Of a DNA stretch of 64,000 bases, positions 47,830 to 63,151 are shown piece by piece. The notes below the pieces were generated by a model. The model was not told the origin of the DNA. It saw nothing but the letters and a program-made list of their open reading frames with translations, and did not search any database. The stretch is from Odontesthes bonariensis. Taxonomy: Eukaryota; Chordata; Actinopteri; Atheriniformes; Atherinopsidae. The position numbers were made by a program, and so were the translations under genes. Location of the stretch: NCBI RefSeq assembly GCF_027942865.1, contig NC_134515.1, forward strand, positions 18,126,227 to 18,190,226, in the 5' to 3' direction. Each line of letters begins with the position of its first letter. Position 1 is the first letter of the stretch.

Positions 47830-48095
47830 ACTTACATCTAGAAAGGCTGTATCGGTTGTTTGGACATGGAGAATGTCCAAAATATCCACATATAACTTCA
47901 CCTATAGTAGCTTATGAGTGGTGGACGACGGCAGTGTTGGACCACTAAGACCAGTTGTGGCAAATTAGGTTTTAAATGAACTGTTGACAGTGTTTTCTGA
48001 TCACCGATATCTGTTCCTTCCTCTCTTTTTGTCTGGCCACTGCTGTTCCTGTTTTTACTGACCAAAGTAACACACAGAAACACATGACTTTTGTT
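47830..48095 (-). pseudogene. Continuation of the mmp9-relic 5' flank beyond the nested insertion
   Basis: This stretch resembles the sequence upstream of mmp9 at about 52666-52860 (ACTTACATCTAGAAAGGCTG versus ACTTACATCTCGACAGGCTG, then 'GTGGACATGGGGAATTTCCA'-like sequence and 'GGCAGTGTTGG'). It picks up exactly where the relic at 46745 breaks off, so the two pieces were once continuous. Confidence 0.75.
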
Positions 48096-48850
48096 CATTC
48101 CTTTAAAAATCTGGCATCATCGTGACTTTACACTCCATTCTGCAGCTCTCCGCCTAAATTCCCCCTTCAATTGGTGTAGGAAGTTATGTTTGACCTTTAT
48201 TAGTGTTGTGATGAATGACAAGGACAGCTGGCAGACATAGGTTGTTCTCACTGAAGGTTTATTGCATTGAAAATTCAGGCTTTTATACAAAATTATTTGT
48301 CTCATAAATAATTTCAAAGAAGGAGACGCGCATTGTCTTCCAGTGCAAGTATCTGGCTTTTAAGCCATTTTAAGAAAAACACCTATAGTCATACAAAACA
48401 AATAAGCTCGCAACACAAAAATAATATTAATGTTAGATATCACTATAAATACCAAAATAATCCAATACTGTCAAGAGTCTGAGCCTGTCAGACATAGAAA
48501 TTGCTTCGCAAATCTGGAATTTAATCCAGCTCGCACTTGTTTAGATTGTGGTTATGGGTCTCAAATTTCAGGCCACCATAACCATCAGTTCACAGATAAT
48601 CAGACCGAGGGAAAAGCAGTGCCAAGTGTGGCAATTTGTTTTCTTGTGCTAGGCCTTTGATTTATATTTAGGCCCATCCTCTACGTGCTACAATTAGCCA
48701 ACATCAATGAGGGCCAATTATTCACAACCCACAAAGCAGGCACTATACACAAACACTGCAAGACATTCTCCTGGGCACCTGCACGTGGAGAAAAGTGATT
48801 GCTGCCAAATTACAGAATTAGAGAATTTCCAGCTCATCTGTGTATTTATC

Positions 48851-52393
<3,543 letters not shown>

Positions 52394-52680
52394 GTTGAGA
52401 TCTACTGTGGTTAAGAGCAAAATGAAACAGAAATATTCACAGAGTTTGCAGTCAGCAAGCTCTCATTCAGACAAAAAAGAGAGGATTCTCTGAAGATCAG
52501 CGATGTTTGTCTTCCAGTGGCTTCTCTCTTTGTTTTGACTGATGGCTCTTGTTGTTGTCTGTCTCTGTAATGATTCTGGTTGGAGTTGCAGACCTTGTAT
52601 TTATGCAGCGCAGACTCTTAGTCACTTAACCTCGCTCCCGCCTACACTAACCTCAGTCCTCCTACTTACATCTCGACAGG
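52394..52680 (-). promoter_or_regulatory. mmp9: mmp9 5' UTR and candidate promoter
   Basis: CATAAATA on minus (plus 52598-52605) is a TATA-like word about 205 bases before the start codon. TTAGTCA-type sequence (AP-1-like, imperfect) lies nearby at about 52618-52625. The relic copy conserves this flank in part. Confidence 0.4.
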
Positions 52681-52849
52681 CTGCATGGGTTGAGTGGACA
52701 TGGGGAATTTCCAAAACATACATGTATAACTTTACCCAAGGGCTAACGTGTTGTAAGTTATTCGAATACTTATTTGGAAATATTTCAAACAAGGAAGGCG
52801 TGGTACTAGGTGAACAAAGGCAGTGTTGGGCCAATTATGGCAAATTATG

Positions 52850-55800
52850 ATGCTTGCTTTATGTGCTGTTTGTGAAATAATGCCTGCTAACTAAGAGCAC
52901 ATGCATGTTTTCATGATCAGTATGGTTTCTTGTCATTCTTTTATTTGAGGAAAGTACTCATCTGAATGCAATTATCATGGGACCCTACCAGACACTTCTG
53001 TTTTTTCTACACTCAAAGTATTGATATAAAAAAGTTTTGTTCCTTAATATATATAGAAATAGAGGTTTGGTTCCTGTTTTGTTAGACTAGGTCAAGCCAA
53101 GAGTAGAAAAGATGACAGGGGGAAAAAAGCTTTCTGTTGTTGCCCGTGATTGCTTCTATTACCAACTTAAGTTTTCTCAATTTTCTCTTGATAGATTATA
53201 GTTCTCACCTTTCACATCTTTGGGCTTTGCAGTAATATTTCGGCCAGATTATTATTGTTCTTGTTCTCATTTTTTTTTATTAGTTTCATCACTAACATTA
53301 GGCCACATTGGTGGGAACTTCCTGCTTTGTCTTCCCTATATTTGCTGATGCAAATATGGCTTCATATGGCTCCATCCCCAAAATTACCCAATTCATTAGT
53401 AATGACTTATATGTCTCATTTGGAATTGCATCACATGTTTGTGGTATTTTTCCCGCAAAGAACAGCATACTATCTCTCACGCACATTCATGATATCGCTT
53501 AACTTCTTATTACAAAGAACAACCGATGCCTTAATCTGTATTCTTGAGAGCACCAGCTATGTTTAGTAGTTAGGCTATTGTGTGGTGGCTAAATGTTGAT
53601 ATCTTGGGGATATGCGAGAATCAAGGGGGGCAGATATGTCTTAGCTGGCGCGTCATGATTCACTCTGAACCCACATGAATGGTCAAAGCTGTGGATGGGG
53701 GACTTTTTTTATATGAGTATGTTGCTGACATCTTTTCTTCCTGTGCAGCTATGTTTAGCTAGTTGCTTCAGTGCATTTTCAGATGCAGGAAAATAAACAA
53801 TGAACGGATCAGCAAGGTTAAAATAACCCATGTAAAGTGGAGATGGAAGGCTCCACAGGCTTCTGTGTGGTAATGATTTGCCAAATCATGCAAGTGTACA
53901 AAAACTGCCTGTGATTGAATCAGTTGATTTTAGCCGTAAAGACTTGTTCACACATCCGCTGCCTTGGAGATCTTCTTGTGACTTGCCTTTTAAGGTAACA
54001 AATGTCCTCTGCAAAACTTATCACTTAAGAGGAGGTGTAAATTTATTGATATCTGGCTTATTGAGGAAAGAGTGGTTGATGTGTCACACATTTTGGCTCA
54101 TATCCTTCATCCCGTGTGCTAATTTACGGTTGATATGTCGCAGAAATGTTGCCATACCTTCTTCTCATACTCAGCACTTTGCCAGCATTCATCAGTATTC
54201 GTCTATATACATCCATGATGTGCCAGCTCGTCTGTAGAGGTATTTTCCTGCTTCACAAAAAATATTTACACACAAAAAGAATGTCAGCTGTATTCTAGCA
54301 ACCTTTTACATATATCTATATTTTTTTTTACAATATTTTTGCATTTAGATAATATTTTAGCTGTTCTTCCTGGACTCAAATCAAATGATAACACAAACCC
54401 TCTTTCAATTGTTGACTTTTTTTTTGTCATTCAGACACAATCACAAGCTTAATTATGTTTATGTGTGGCTCCTCTGAGGATCCTCTTCCCTCCTTTGGAA
54501 ACATCTGCCACTGATTTTACATGGCGTCGGAGCTTTAATGAACATGGCTCCATGCATATTAAAGAATGCCTCCTTTAATTTGGTTCTGCTCCCAAAACGA
54601 CGTCTGGCACAGAACCTTGAAAAATACACATTTCTGCATGGCATTTTTCCCAAAATTACCCTCAATCACAGCACAGCCTGTTGGCACACATTGTGTACCC
54701 ATATAAGGTGGCAAATTGCGTCATCAGAGAACTGGATAATATCAGAGTAGAGCAGCGAGACCCTCACTGCTTGTGTGGGCGAGGTTTTTATAATTAGGTT
54801 AACCATGTATACGACAAAGGCTTGAAATGCCAAAACGTTGTTGTTTCTCACATCTCTATGTTTTCCCTTGGGATGCAAAAACAAACAGCGAAGCAAAGTG
54901 CAACAAAAGAGGCTGCTGGCATGTTCTGGATTTTGGCATTTTAAGGTCAGTCGTGCTTTGGGAGAAAGCTCTGATTAAGTGCTGAGCCTCAAAATGGAGT
55001 AGGGTAGTATTTCACCAAATCTTGGTTTATATCTTGCCCTAATTTTCTGTAAGTTGACGTAGATTTGGTGTTTACAGTTGAGCACTGTATATCAAGTTTT
55101 GCAACCTTGTCCCTAACTATGAAATGTCCTATTTAGATTCAAACTGCTCATTAAAAAGACTGTTTATGTCCTATGGTATGTTTCTAGCAGGCGGTTATAG
55201 ATGCAAAAAAAAAAATCACTCCTGCCTGCTGCAGTTGATGTGGCTCTTGGCTGGCTTCCTTTTTCAGTTGAGTTGTGTTTTATGATGGCTGGTTTGTTGA
55301 TTTTGTGGTGGGACTCTGAGACTATGCAGCACACAGGGCCGTCACCATATTTGATGTGGAGGAAATGTTACCCCATCACCACATTCCAGGTACTTTACCA
55401 AGATTTGCTGAGTCTGCTGTGCCTTGCATTTATTCAGGGAATAGTTTTGTTTTTGTAACCCGCCAAACAGTTTATTTATGGTTTTCCAAAAAGCCCTCAT
55501 TTGTTTTAGTTTTTAATCATACTATTATACTCGCTTCATTTTTATATTAACTGTGAAACTAATACTGTATGAATAGAACAGCATGTCTAATGCATTGTCC
55601 TGGAATATTTGAAACCTTTTTCAATATGTCAAAATACTATGCATGCTTGTGGGTGAGCACAGCCAACAAAACAAGAAATAAACAAAAACTAATTCAAACA
55701 AGCAGTCGACAGGACGGAAACCATGTTGTTACTTTAAGCAGTTGCCATTAAATTGCATACAGTCATCTGAATGGGACTGTAGGAGCACAAGAGGCCACAG

Positions 55801-58100
55801 CTTTGACTCATGTTTGCCTGGAGGAACAGACTGGAAAGGTACTTCTGCTTAACAGATCACTTAATCTAATCCAGACATTTAGTCACCTCTGGGAATATTT
55901 CTGACTTACTGACCAACATTTGGACTCACAAGCTAATGATGTGTTGAAAAGATTAGAATATTGAGTTTTTGGATGGAGGAAAGGAATCAATAAAAATAAA
56001 AAAAAACGTTGAACACATTTGAAAGCATTTTAGGGTTTTGTCACATCCAGTCTGAAATGAACACCATAAAAATCCAGCCTTAAAAAAATGTGGTTCACAT
56101 TAGCAGAAGATTCCCAGTGTGATATGTGGAAAATAAGTTTTACTTCACTGCCGGGGAAGCACAGTGCCATACAAAGCTGATAAAAGCTCTTAAAGTTTGC
56201 AATTAAACCATTAGTGCTTATCACTTAGTTCTTTCCTGTTCTGCCAGTCTTTGGAGGCAGCCAAATAACACTTCCTCTGCCTCCTCTCAGGTACTTCACA
56301 GGATTAGGTCACACCGATGACTGAAATAGGATATGACAGAGAGCTCTCAGAGCAAATGACTGTATGTGCACAGATGTTCTGCAACAACTTTGTGTGGATA
56401 TAATCTTGATTATAACATCCTTGGTGTGTGGTTGTGTAATTTGCTTCCAGTAACAAACATATCATCTTGATTGCGTACATTGGATACCCGTGTGAAAATG
56501 CTATAAAGGACTAAATCTAGGATGAACATGCCATGAAATAAAGGTAAAGAAAACTTAAGGAGCAAAAAAGTGGACCAGGATTGGTTTAATTCACGGTTGG
56601 CACCTTAACACCAAATGCGGCCGGAGCGAGACATAATTTGAATGATACTACGGTCAATCTGTATGAGCTCATGTAATTATATAATATCACTAACAAACGA
56701 CAGACAGCTTTGGCTTAGCGCCATGCATGAGGGTGGACTGTGTCTGCTGCCAGCGGAGAACAAGTTGAGGCAGGCGGGGTTGTGTTTATTTTATGGACAG
56801 GCATCTTTCTCTACCACCATTAAAAGCAAATTACTGCCAGTCATAAGCAGTGGCTTTTATGGGTGGATGCCATCCAAAGGACAGCCACAAGGAGTGACAC
56901 CATTGGCTACGATGGGAGCTCTGATTGCACTGCATATTGTAATTGCTTGTTTAACTGCGCATTCAACTACGCCTTCATAACTCTTTTAAAGAGTTGTTTT
57001 CAAAATCTGCCACAGACAAAAGAAAGGCCTGTAAACCCCTCCAAAAAAAGCCTCCGTGAGCAATCACTCCCCAACAGTTTAAAGTAACGTAAGCCTATTC
57101 AGCAGGTTTTTTCAAACCACTGTTTCAGAAAAACGGGAAAAGGGATGGGAATTTCCCCTCCAAGATACAAGGCAAGCAGCTGATAGCAGGCTGGAAGTGA
57201 GTCAGACTCAACACTTCAGCTTGCTCTGCACACTTTCATGCAAACTTGTTGAGGCAGGCAGTCGTCCCTCTTGATGTGTGCTTGTTGGGCTCTGAGGTTG
57301 CTGTTACCGTATGTGGGGTTGCTGAGGTTTGAACTCGAAAGGCCTTAGATAAATGCAGCATGCCCCTCCAGGACAAAGACCAATCTGTTGTGCACACTCT
57401 GCATCATTTTCCCGTAATGTAGCAAAACAACTTCAACCCTGACAATACTGTTTGCGGTTACACATCTGCTAATGACCCTGAAGCTGTCATTGAAGAGGAC
57501 AGCAATGCAGCTAGCATAACATAATCACAAACACAACTTTGGTAACCCAATTAAGATGCCCTCAGAGTGAAGCCAGGAATATGGACTCCATTCATCCCCA
57601 ATGTAACTACGTTATGTTGACATTCCGAAAGGAAAAGGAATAATATTGTGGACACTGACAGATTGTTGGTGATCTCAGATGGATGAGGGAACATTTTCTG
57701 AATCATACCTGTAGGATCTCTGTGAGATAGTCAGCTGGTTCAAACATCTGCTAACAAATCTGAAAAGATATAGAAAAATGTTGTTTATGATAAAAAACAC
57801 ATGATACACTATGTTTTTATCCTGTACTGTGGGTTCTTTTGAAATTCAAATTCATGATTTAGTTTTTACTCGGCTAAAATGTATAAAACAATAGTTCAGC
57901 CAAAGGGTTTTAGTTTGAACTCCTTCATTCCTGCTCTGTGATTTCATTATAGATTTCCCTTCATGATGTTAATGAGTTCCTGTCATGGAGCCACGCTCCT
58001 CTGGGGAGCTTCCATCAAAGATTTTTAATAAAAGGCCATAGACACTGCATTTGAGCCATATCAATATTAGCATCTCTCGGCACTACTCGGCTGCAATATT
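52850..58100. other. Gene desert upstream of mmp9
   Basis: More than 5 kb without a coding exon, RNA gene or recognisable transposon. The low repeat content is unlike the rest of the window. Distal regulatory elements are possible but cannot be shown from one sequence. Confidence 0.45.
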
Positions 58101-58121
58101 ATTACACCTAAATAATCTTTA

Positions 58122-58135
58122 CCAGCAGGTGGCAC
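58122..58135 (+). promoter_or_regulatory. Candidate CTCF site
   Basis: CCAGCAGGTGGCAC is a near-consensus CTCF core. It stands alone in the desert upstream of mmp9. Occupancy cannot be judged from sequence. Confidence 0.4.
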
Positions 58136-58139
58136 TCTG

Positions 58140-60100
58140 CCACAAGAGCAGCCAACGAGGGCACAGCAGAGTTAGAAATAGAACTCTGGTACAGGGAATT
58201 AGTGTCAAGTAAAAAAATGCCGCATCAAGCTTTAACAGCAACACACTGCCACTGGAAAGGCTCTCATAAACCCAAGGAAGTGAATTATGCAGCTAACAAA
58301 GCACCAAAACATCACAGCTCAACCTGATCCATAAAAGCTTAATTTTAAATGAAATCCTGAGAGCAATTTATTGCTCCTTTTCTTCTGTGTGGGTCCATGC
58401 ACGAGGCTGCTCTCCCTTGTAATTTACAATGGTGCTTCAAGGCTGTGTTTTCTAGATAAATCCAGAGGCAGTCATTTTTCTTTTTTCTTTTAAGATGAAA
58501 TATTAATGTTGTTCTAATTTTGTAAGCCTGTTTGTTGAATAATTGATTAAAAGGAGACAGAAGTCATTCTATTTGCAGCACTCTAATGTTGTTTTCTGAA
58601 AGGTTTTTCACAAAAATGCAGTGAGACCAAACAACAAAGTTCTTTGAGGGTCAGGTGGTCTGTTAAAGCCATTTCTACAGGACTGTAAAGAGCAATCGAT
58701 AATAGAGTTTTCAGGTTCAAATTTGCAGCTGAAGCGGATGGCGGCGAATCCGTTTACTGCAACTCTTTAGCTAAAATAGGTTGTGTATCATTTCAAAGTT
58801 AATTGGCTGGGTTCAGTTGTTACTAAATGCAAATTTTCCATCTGCTGCAAATTTCAATCCACCATTTTATTTTCATCTTCTAATTTATAGGCTCATCCCT
58901 TTGGATGCAGCCTCTCATCAACTGCAATGCCAGTCTGGAATTGTTGTTCCCTCTCTGCTTTATCATAATGTGTCTAACACAGACGGCAGAATTGGTGGCC
59001 TTATTTTTGTATGACTGATTGCTTCTCTGGGAAGTCATACGCATGAAAAGCTTTATGCAGTTGTTATCCTCCTTTTAGGTCCCAGCTGTCTAAGTCACAG
59101 CTGTTCCCTAAAACAGATGTTGCAATGGTAAAAGCGTCTAGCAAGGAACTGCGTTTCTTGTTTTTCTGCAGCACCGGGGAGACTCAAGACTTGCTTATTC
59201 ATGATGCCTGCATGATCAGAGCCCAGGTAGATCAAACCGCTCCTCTATTTTTAACCCTTAGCTGCATGAGTAACAGGACCCTACACTCTTCCATAAGTGA
59301 GTAAAAAATGCCCCGTGTTAGAATCAATGTGTTTTTTTATGCTATTTTTGTCATTTTGGTAAAGAATAATCATTTGAAATATATTTTGTATCACAATTTG
59401 GTCCACACAAGAATGATTTCATATCTTAAATAATTCTATTTTTAATATTTTTAACATTTATAAAACACGTGAAACATTTTGAAGATTGTAAAAGAAATTT
59501 GCACAGCATGAATTCATACACCTGTGGCCTTTGAAGGGTTTGGAACACCTGAATTTACGCATTTGGGTGGGTGAGTGAATACTTTTGGCAATATAGTGTA
59601 TGTCAAGGATGTTGTACCACAGCACCATTGGCCACCTCTGCGTTTAATGCTTGCAGGTGTAGGTGCCGACCATCTGGTTCATGGTGTCTACACCTCCTTT
59701 GGTCTCTAGTATATGATGACTTCTGTTTTTTTTCTCATACAGTATGTAGCTAACATTATTACAACAGGACTCTCAAGTTTTGAATGCAGGCAAGAGTGAC
59801 ATCTCCACAAACTCCCCCGCAAGAGTTGCCACCATCGCTTAGCAGCTTGTCAAAAACTTTACATTTGTGCAAAGTAATTGCATACTGTGTGCAAATGTTT
59901 CAGCATGTTGGAGATATTTCCCCCTTTGATGTGATCAGCTGTTGCAACTGGCCCTAATATTGTCCTTTTTGGTGAAATATAACCAAACTTTGGAGCGCTT
60001 CTGCCTCAACGCCATGTTTGAAACATTCTGAGCCAAAATATGAAGTGTGCACATGATGTCATGGAGCAAATACGTCAGACGTTAGCAGAACCTATAAAGG
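58140..60100. other. Unassigned intergenic sequence
   Basis: No gene was recognised. The sequence becomes repeat-like again from about 59.9 kb. Confidence 0.4.
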
Positions 60101-60102
60101 CA

Positions 60103-60166
60103 GGCGGATTAACGATTCCATAGAATCGAACAACTGGGAGCCGGTTCTCGATTCCCATCCCTAGTG
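60103..60166. mobile_element. hAT-type miniature element fragment
   Basis: ACGATTCCATAGAATCGAAC, then 'GAGCCGGTTCTCGATTCCCA' and 'TCCCTAG', is the end of a common teleost hAT-type miniature element. It abuts, and appears to have inserted into, the piggyBac remnant that follows. Confidence 0.5.
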
Positions 60167-60420
60167 AAGAAGCTGTCCATGGTGACACCATGGTTGCACC
60201 CTGTGTTTCTGAATGCAGTGCTCAACTGCCGGATAATGTTTTCTTCAAGATTCCTTTGAATTTCTTCCCCTGGTTGTCTCCCCATGTAATCTATTGCATA
60301 GGGGATACGTGTGATACGCGGACTGATACATCCCAGTTCTTGTATCACATTCTTCATGTATCAGACGTTGCTGTGTACAATAATATTTACACGTGACACT
60401 TGTGATATAGTCTGTGTGGT
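60164..60420 (-). pseudogene. piggyBac transposase fragment (PGBD-like)
   Basis: The minus frame 60109-60357 reads IDYMGRQPGEEIQRNLEENI, then GVTMDSFFT. This matches the piggyBac pattern Y-x-G-x2-P-G-E and the 'V-x2-D-x-FFTS' block around a catalytic Asp. The protein then runs straight into the hAT-like miniature element. Flanking DNA at 60499-60515 and 60683-60699 has 'GGGTCATTTTTGACCCA'-type palindromes, often seen with fish piggyBac elements. It is a dead fragment. Confidence 0.55.
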
Positions 60421-60701
60421 CCACAAAATATATATTACCATCAGTCACAGTTGATCAGAATCAAATGTTCCTATGAAATTCCATAGGAAATGAATGCGGG
60501 TAATTTTTGACCCACTTGGAGTAGTAATACAAAAATTACAATTTTGTAAAATGTAGGCTATGAGAGGTAAGTTAAAATTTGAAATGGCACAATATCAATA
60601 ACATGTTTTTTGAGGAATAGCTGGAATATGAAATGATAACAACTTTTTGTTACAAATATATTGCAAGAAAACAACCTCACTGGGTCATTTTTGACCCACG
60701 C

Positions 60702-61465
60702 TCTGTTTACATTAATTCATTTCACCATTTCTTCGTGTCGGTGTCTTGCAAACTATTTACATTTACACACAAACGGGGATCGGCTGATTCGCTAGTCACA
60801 TGACTAATCAGCCATCACATCACATGATCGCCCTTGCTTTATTATTTATTATGCTTTATTATTTATTCTTTATTATTTATTATTTATTCTTCGGCGACAA
60901 CAACTTGGTCCACGAAATTGTCCCACCATGCGCTGCTTCTTCCCGGTCTAACCCAAAAGCGGCGCTCCATGTACGGCTTGCGTTGCTGCAGTGGCTGGGT
61001 TCTCATCATAAAAGCTTGTTGAATCTGGCGCCTCCTTGCCACGTAGGCTATTGTTGTGCACAGCGTACTACCAGCAGTAGGACATGGAGCAGGCTCCCAT
61101 GCTGATCGTGGTTGTCCATGATTTCCATATTCTTCTCGATGACACGAATAGAAAGGAAGTGTGTAACTGAAGTGAAGCACGCCTGTTTGTTTTTAGTTTC
61201 CCAGCACTCAAGTCACATGACCAACGATACCAGCCTAGCGAATCAGGGAGGAGTACGTCCGCAGTAGCTAGAGCTCAGCACTGCGGATCCTCGTTTTTCA
61301 CCGTTTACAACTGCTAAAATCAGCATCGTATGCGAATGCTTACGTGGGCTCCGGCGTCTTTGAATCCTTCCATCTATGAAGTCGTATTCCAGTATTTTAA
61401 TGTAAATGGACAGTGCATCCGCGATAGAAACGATATAGAAACAGATTAGTATAAATGGCACCTTA
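60702..61465 (-). mobile_element. PIF/Harbinger remnant, copy A
   Basis: On minus, PLQQRKPYMERRFWVRPGRS followed by SAWWDNFVDQVVVAEE (about 60889-61008) is the N-terminal part of a Harbinger transposase. Three blocks (60702-60835, 60889-61015, 61264-61462) recur in the same order and orientation in copy B at 62610-63151, with a few differences and different spacers. No catalytic domain is left. Confidence 0.75.
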
Positions 61466-61609
61466 TGCATTAAGGCTGCCTTTACAAGGAAACGATCTGA
61501 AACCAAAACGCAAAAGTGGCGTTTCGTTTTCACTTTTAAATCTGCATAGACGAGCGCAGTAAACACGCCAGATGGCTAGGTGGCAACACTACCAAGACCA
61601 AGTCTTTCT

Positions 61610-62546
61610 ACGGCCCCGTTTACACGATAGGAAGACGCAGATATTTTCCTGCAGTTTGGCCTCTCATTCACACCAAAACCCCGTTTTTATCACAGAAAAC
61701 GATTATTTCTAAAACCTCCGGCCAAAGTGGATATTTCTGATAGCCTAACGCCGGTTATGTGTTGCCGTGTCAACTGGGAGAAACGGCGTTTTAGGTTCTT
61801 AAACGTCACATTTTGCGCCAGAAAATGCTTAACGTCATGCGAGCGCCTTATGTTTACAGTTTGTTTGGCTACTGATCAGGATTATCATGGATGATGTTAA
61901 AGTTCTACTAATTTTTACGTTTGTGCAAACGATTCTGGCCTTATTGCATTTGCCACCCCAAACCTGCTCGCACAGTTCAAAATAGAGGAGCACCACTCTT
62001 CCGTGGCCGCTCCTGCGTCCAGTATCCACTGACTGTCTATATTTCCCTCTTATTGCCTTCAGTTTTGTTGTGATATTTGCTCGCGTTATCTCCTCCTTCA
62101 CATGAGGAAAGTCCTCGATTCTGAGAATTTTGATTGGCTTGCATGGCTTTATTCCTTTCCCTACACTGCCGCCAATAGGTTTGGCATAGGCCTAGTTATT
62201 ATGGCGCTTGACGGCGTATTTATGCGGGTTGATGTAAATGACAAGTTTTTTTAAAACGATGTTGTGTGCACGATGTTATTATTGAAAACGGAGGGGGGGA
62301 AATATTCGTTTCTCTAAATACCCGGCTATGTGTAAGGCTTACTTCTATGTGACGAGAAACGCAGTTTTTGCCTTTACACGGTGGCACGACAGTGAAGCGT
62401 TTTCAAGAATTCCACTCTGGAGGGCAGTTTCACTTTTTTGCGTTTTCATGCCCCCAAACGCCGTTACCATCTAAACGATATAGTGCATCCGCAAAAATGT
62501 TTTGCGTTTCTAACCCGTTTTCGTTTCCGTGTAAAGTGCCCCTAAG
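61610..62546. mobile_element. PIF/Harbinger-type element with Myb/SANT-like ORF remnant
   Basis: Left end 'GGCCCCGTTTACACG' and right end 'CGTGTAAAGTGCCCCT' form an imperfect inverted pair of about 15 bp. Between them the minus frame 61835-62101 reads TTKLKAIRGKYRQSVDTGRR, then GHGRVVLLYFELCEQVWGG, the Myb/SANT-like accessory protein of fish Harbinger elements. The element sits between copies A and B. It lacks a full transposase. Confidence 0.65.
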
Positions 62547-62609
62547 GGTTCATGAAAAAGCCTTTTACGGCGGCGTTAATATAACGCCACGCCTTTCACC
62601 ACTCAGGCT

Positions 62610-63151
62610 CTGTTTACATTAATTCATTTCACCATTTCTTCGTGTCGGCGTCTTGCAAACTATTTACATTTACACTGAAACGGGGATCGGCTGATTCGCT
62701 AGTCACAGGACTAATCAGCCATCACATCACATGATCGCCCTTGCATCTGGAGCATGAGCAACTGCTTTATATTAACAGATTTATCAGGGCTGCTCTGGAC
62801 ATTCGAAAGTTCTCGCGCCATTCTTCGGCGACAACAACTTGGTCCACGAAATTGTCCAACCATGCGCTGCTTCTTCCCGGTCTAACCCAAAACCGGCTCT
62901 CCATGTACGGCTTGCGTTGCTGCAGTGGCTGGGTTCTCATTATAAAAGCCGAGTAGCTAGAGCTCAGCACTGCGGATCCTCGTTTTTCACCGTTTACAAC
63001 TGCTAAAATCAGCATCGTATGCGAATGCTTACGTTGGCTCCGGCGTCTTTGAATCCTTCCACCTATGAAGTCGTATTCCAGTATTTTAATGTAAATGGAC
63101 AGTGCATCCGCGATAGAAACGATATAGAAACAGATTAGTATAAATGGCACT
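62610..63151 (-). mobile_element. PIF/Harbinger remnant, copy B
   Basis: The minus frame 62767-63150 includes PLQQRKPYMESRFWVRPGRS and VVVAEEWRENFRMSRAALIN, a Harbinger transposase N-terminal segment somewhat longer than copy A's. It is shorter overall than copy A because the spacers between shared blocks are missing. It is a direct repeat of copy A. Confidence 0.8.

Noticed and set aside
61243-61566. 107-residue minus frame near 61.4 kb as a possible host gene
   Set aside because: Most of it is repeated at 62.95-63.15 kb as part of the Harbinger remnants, so it belongs to the mobile elements.
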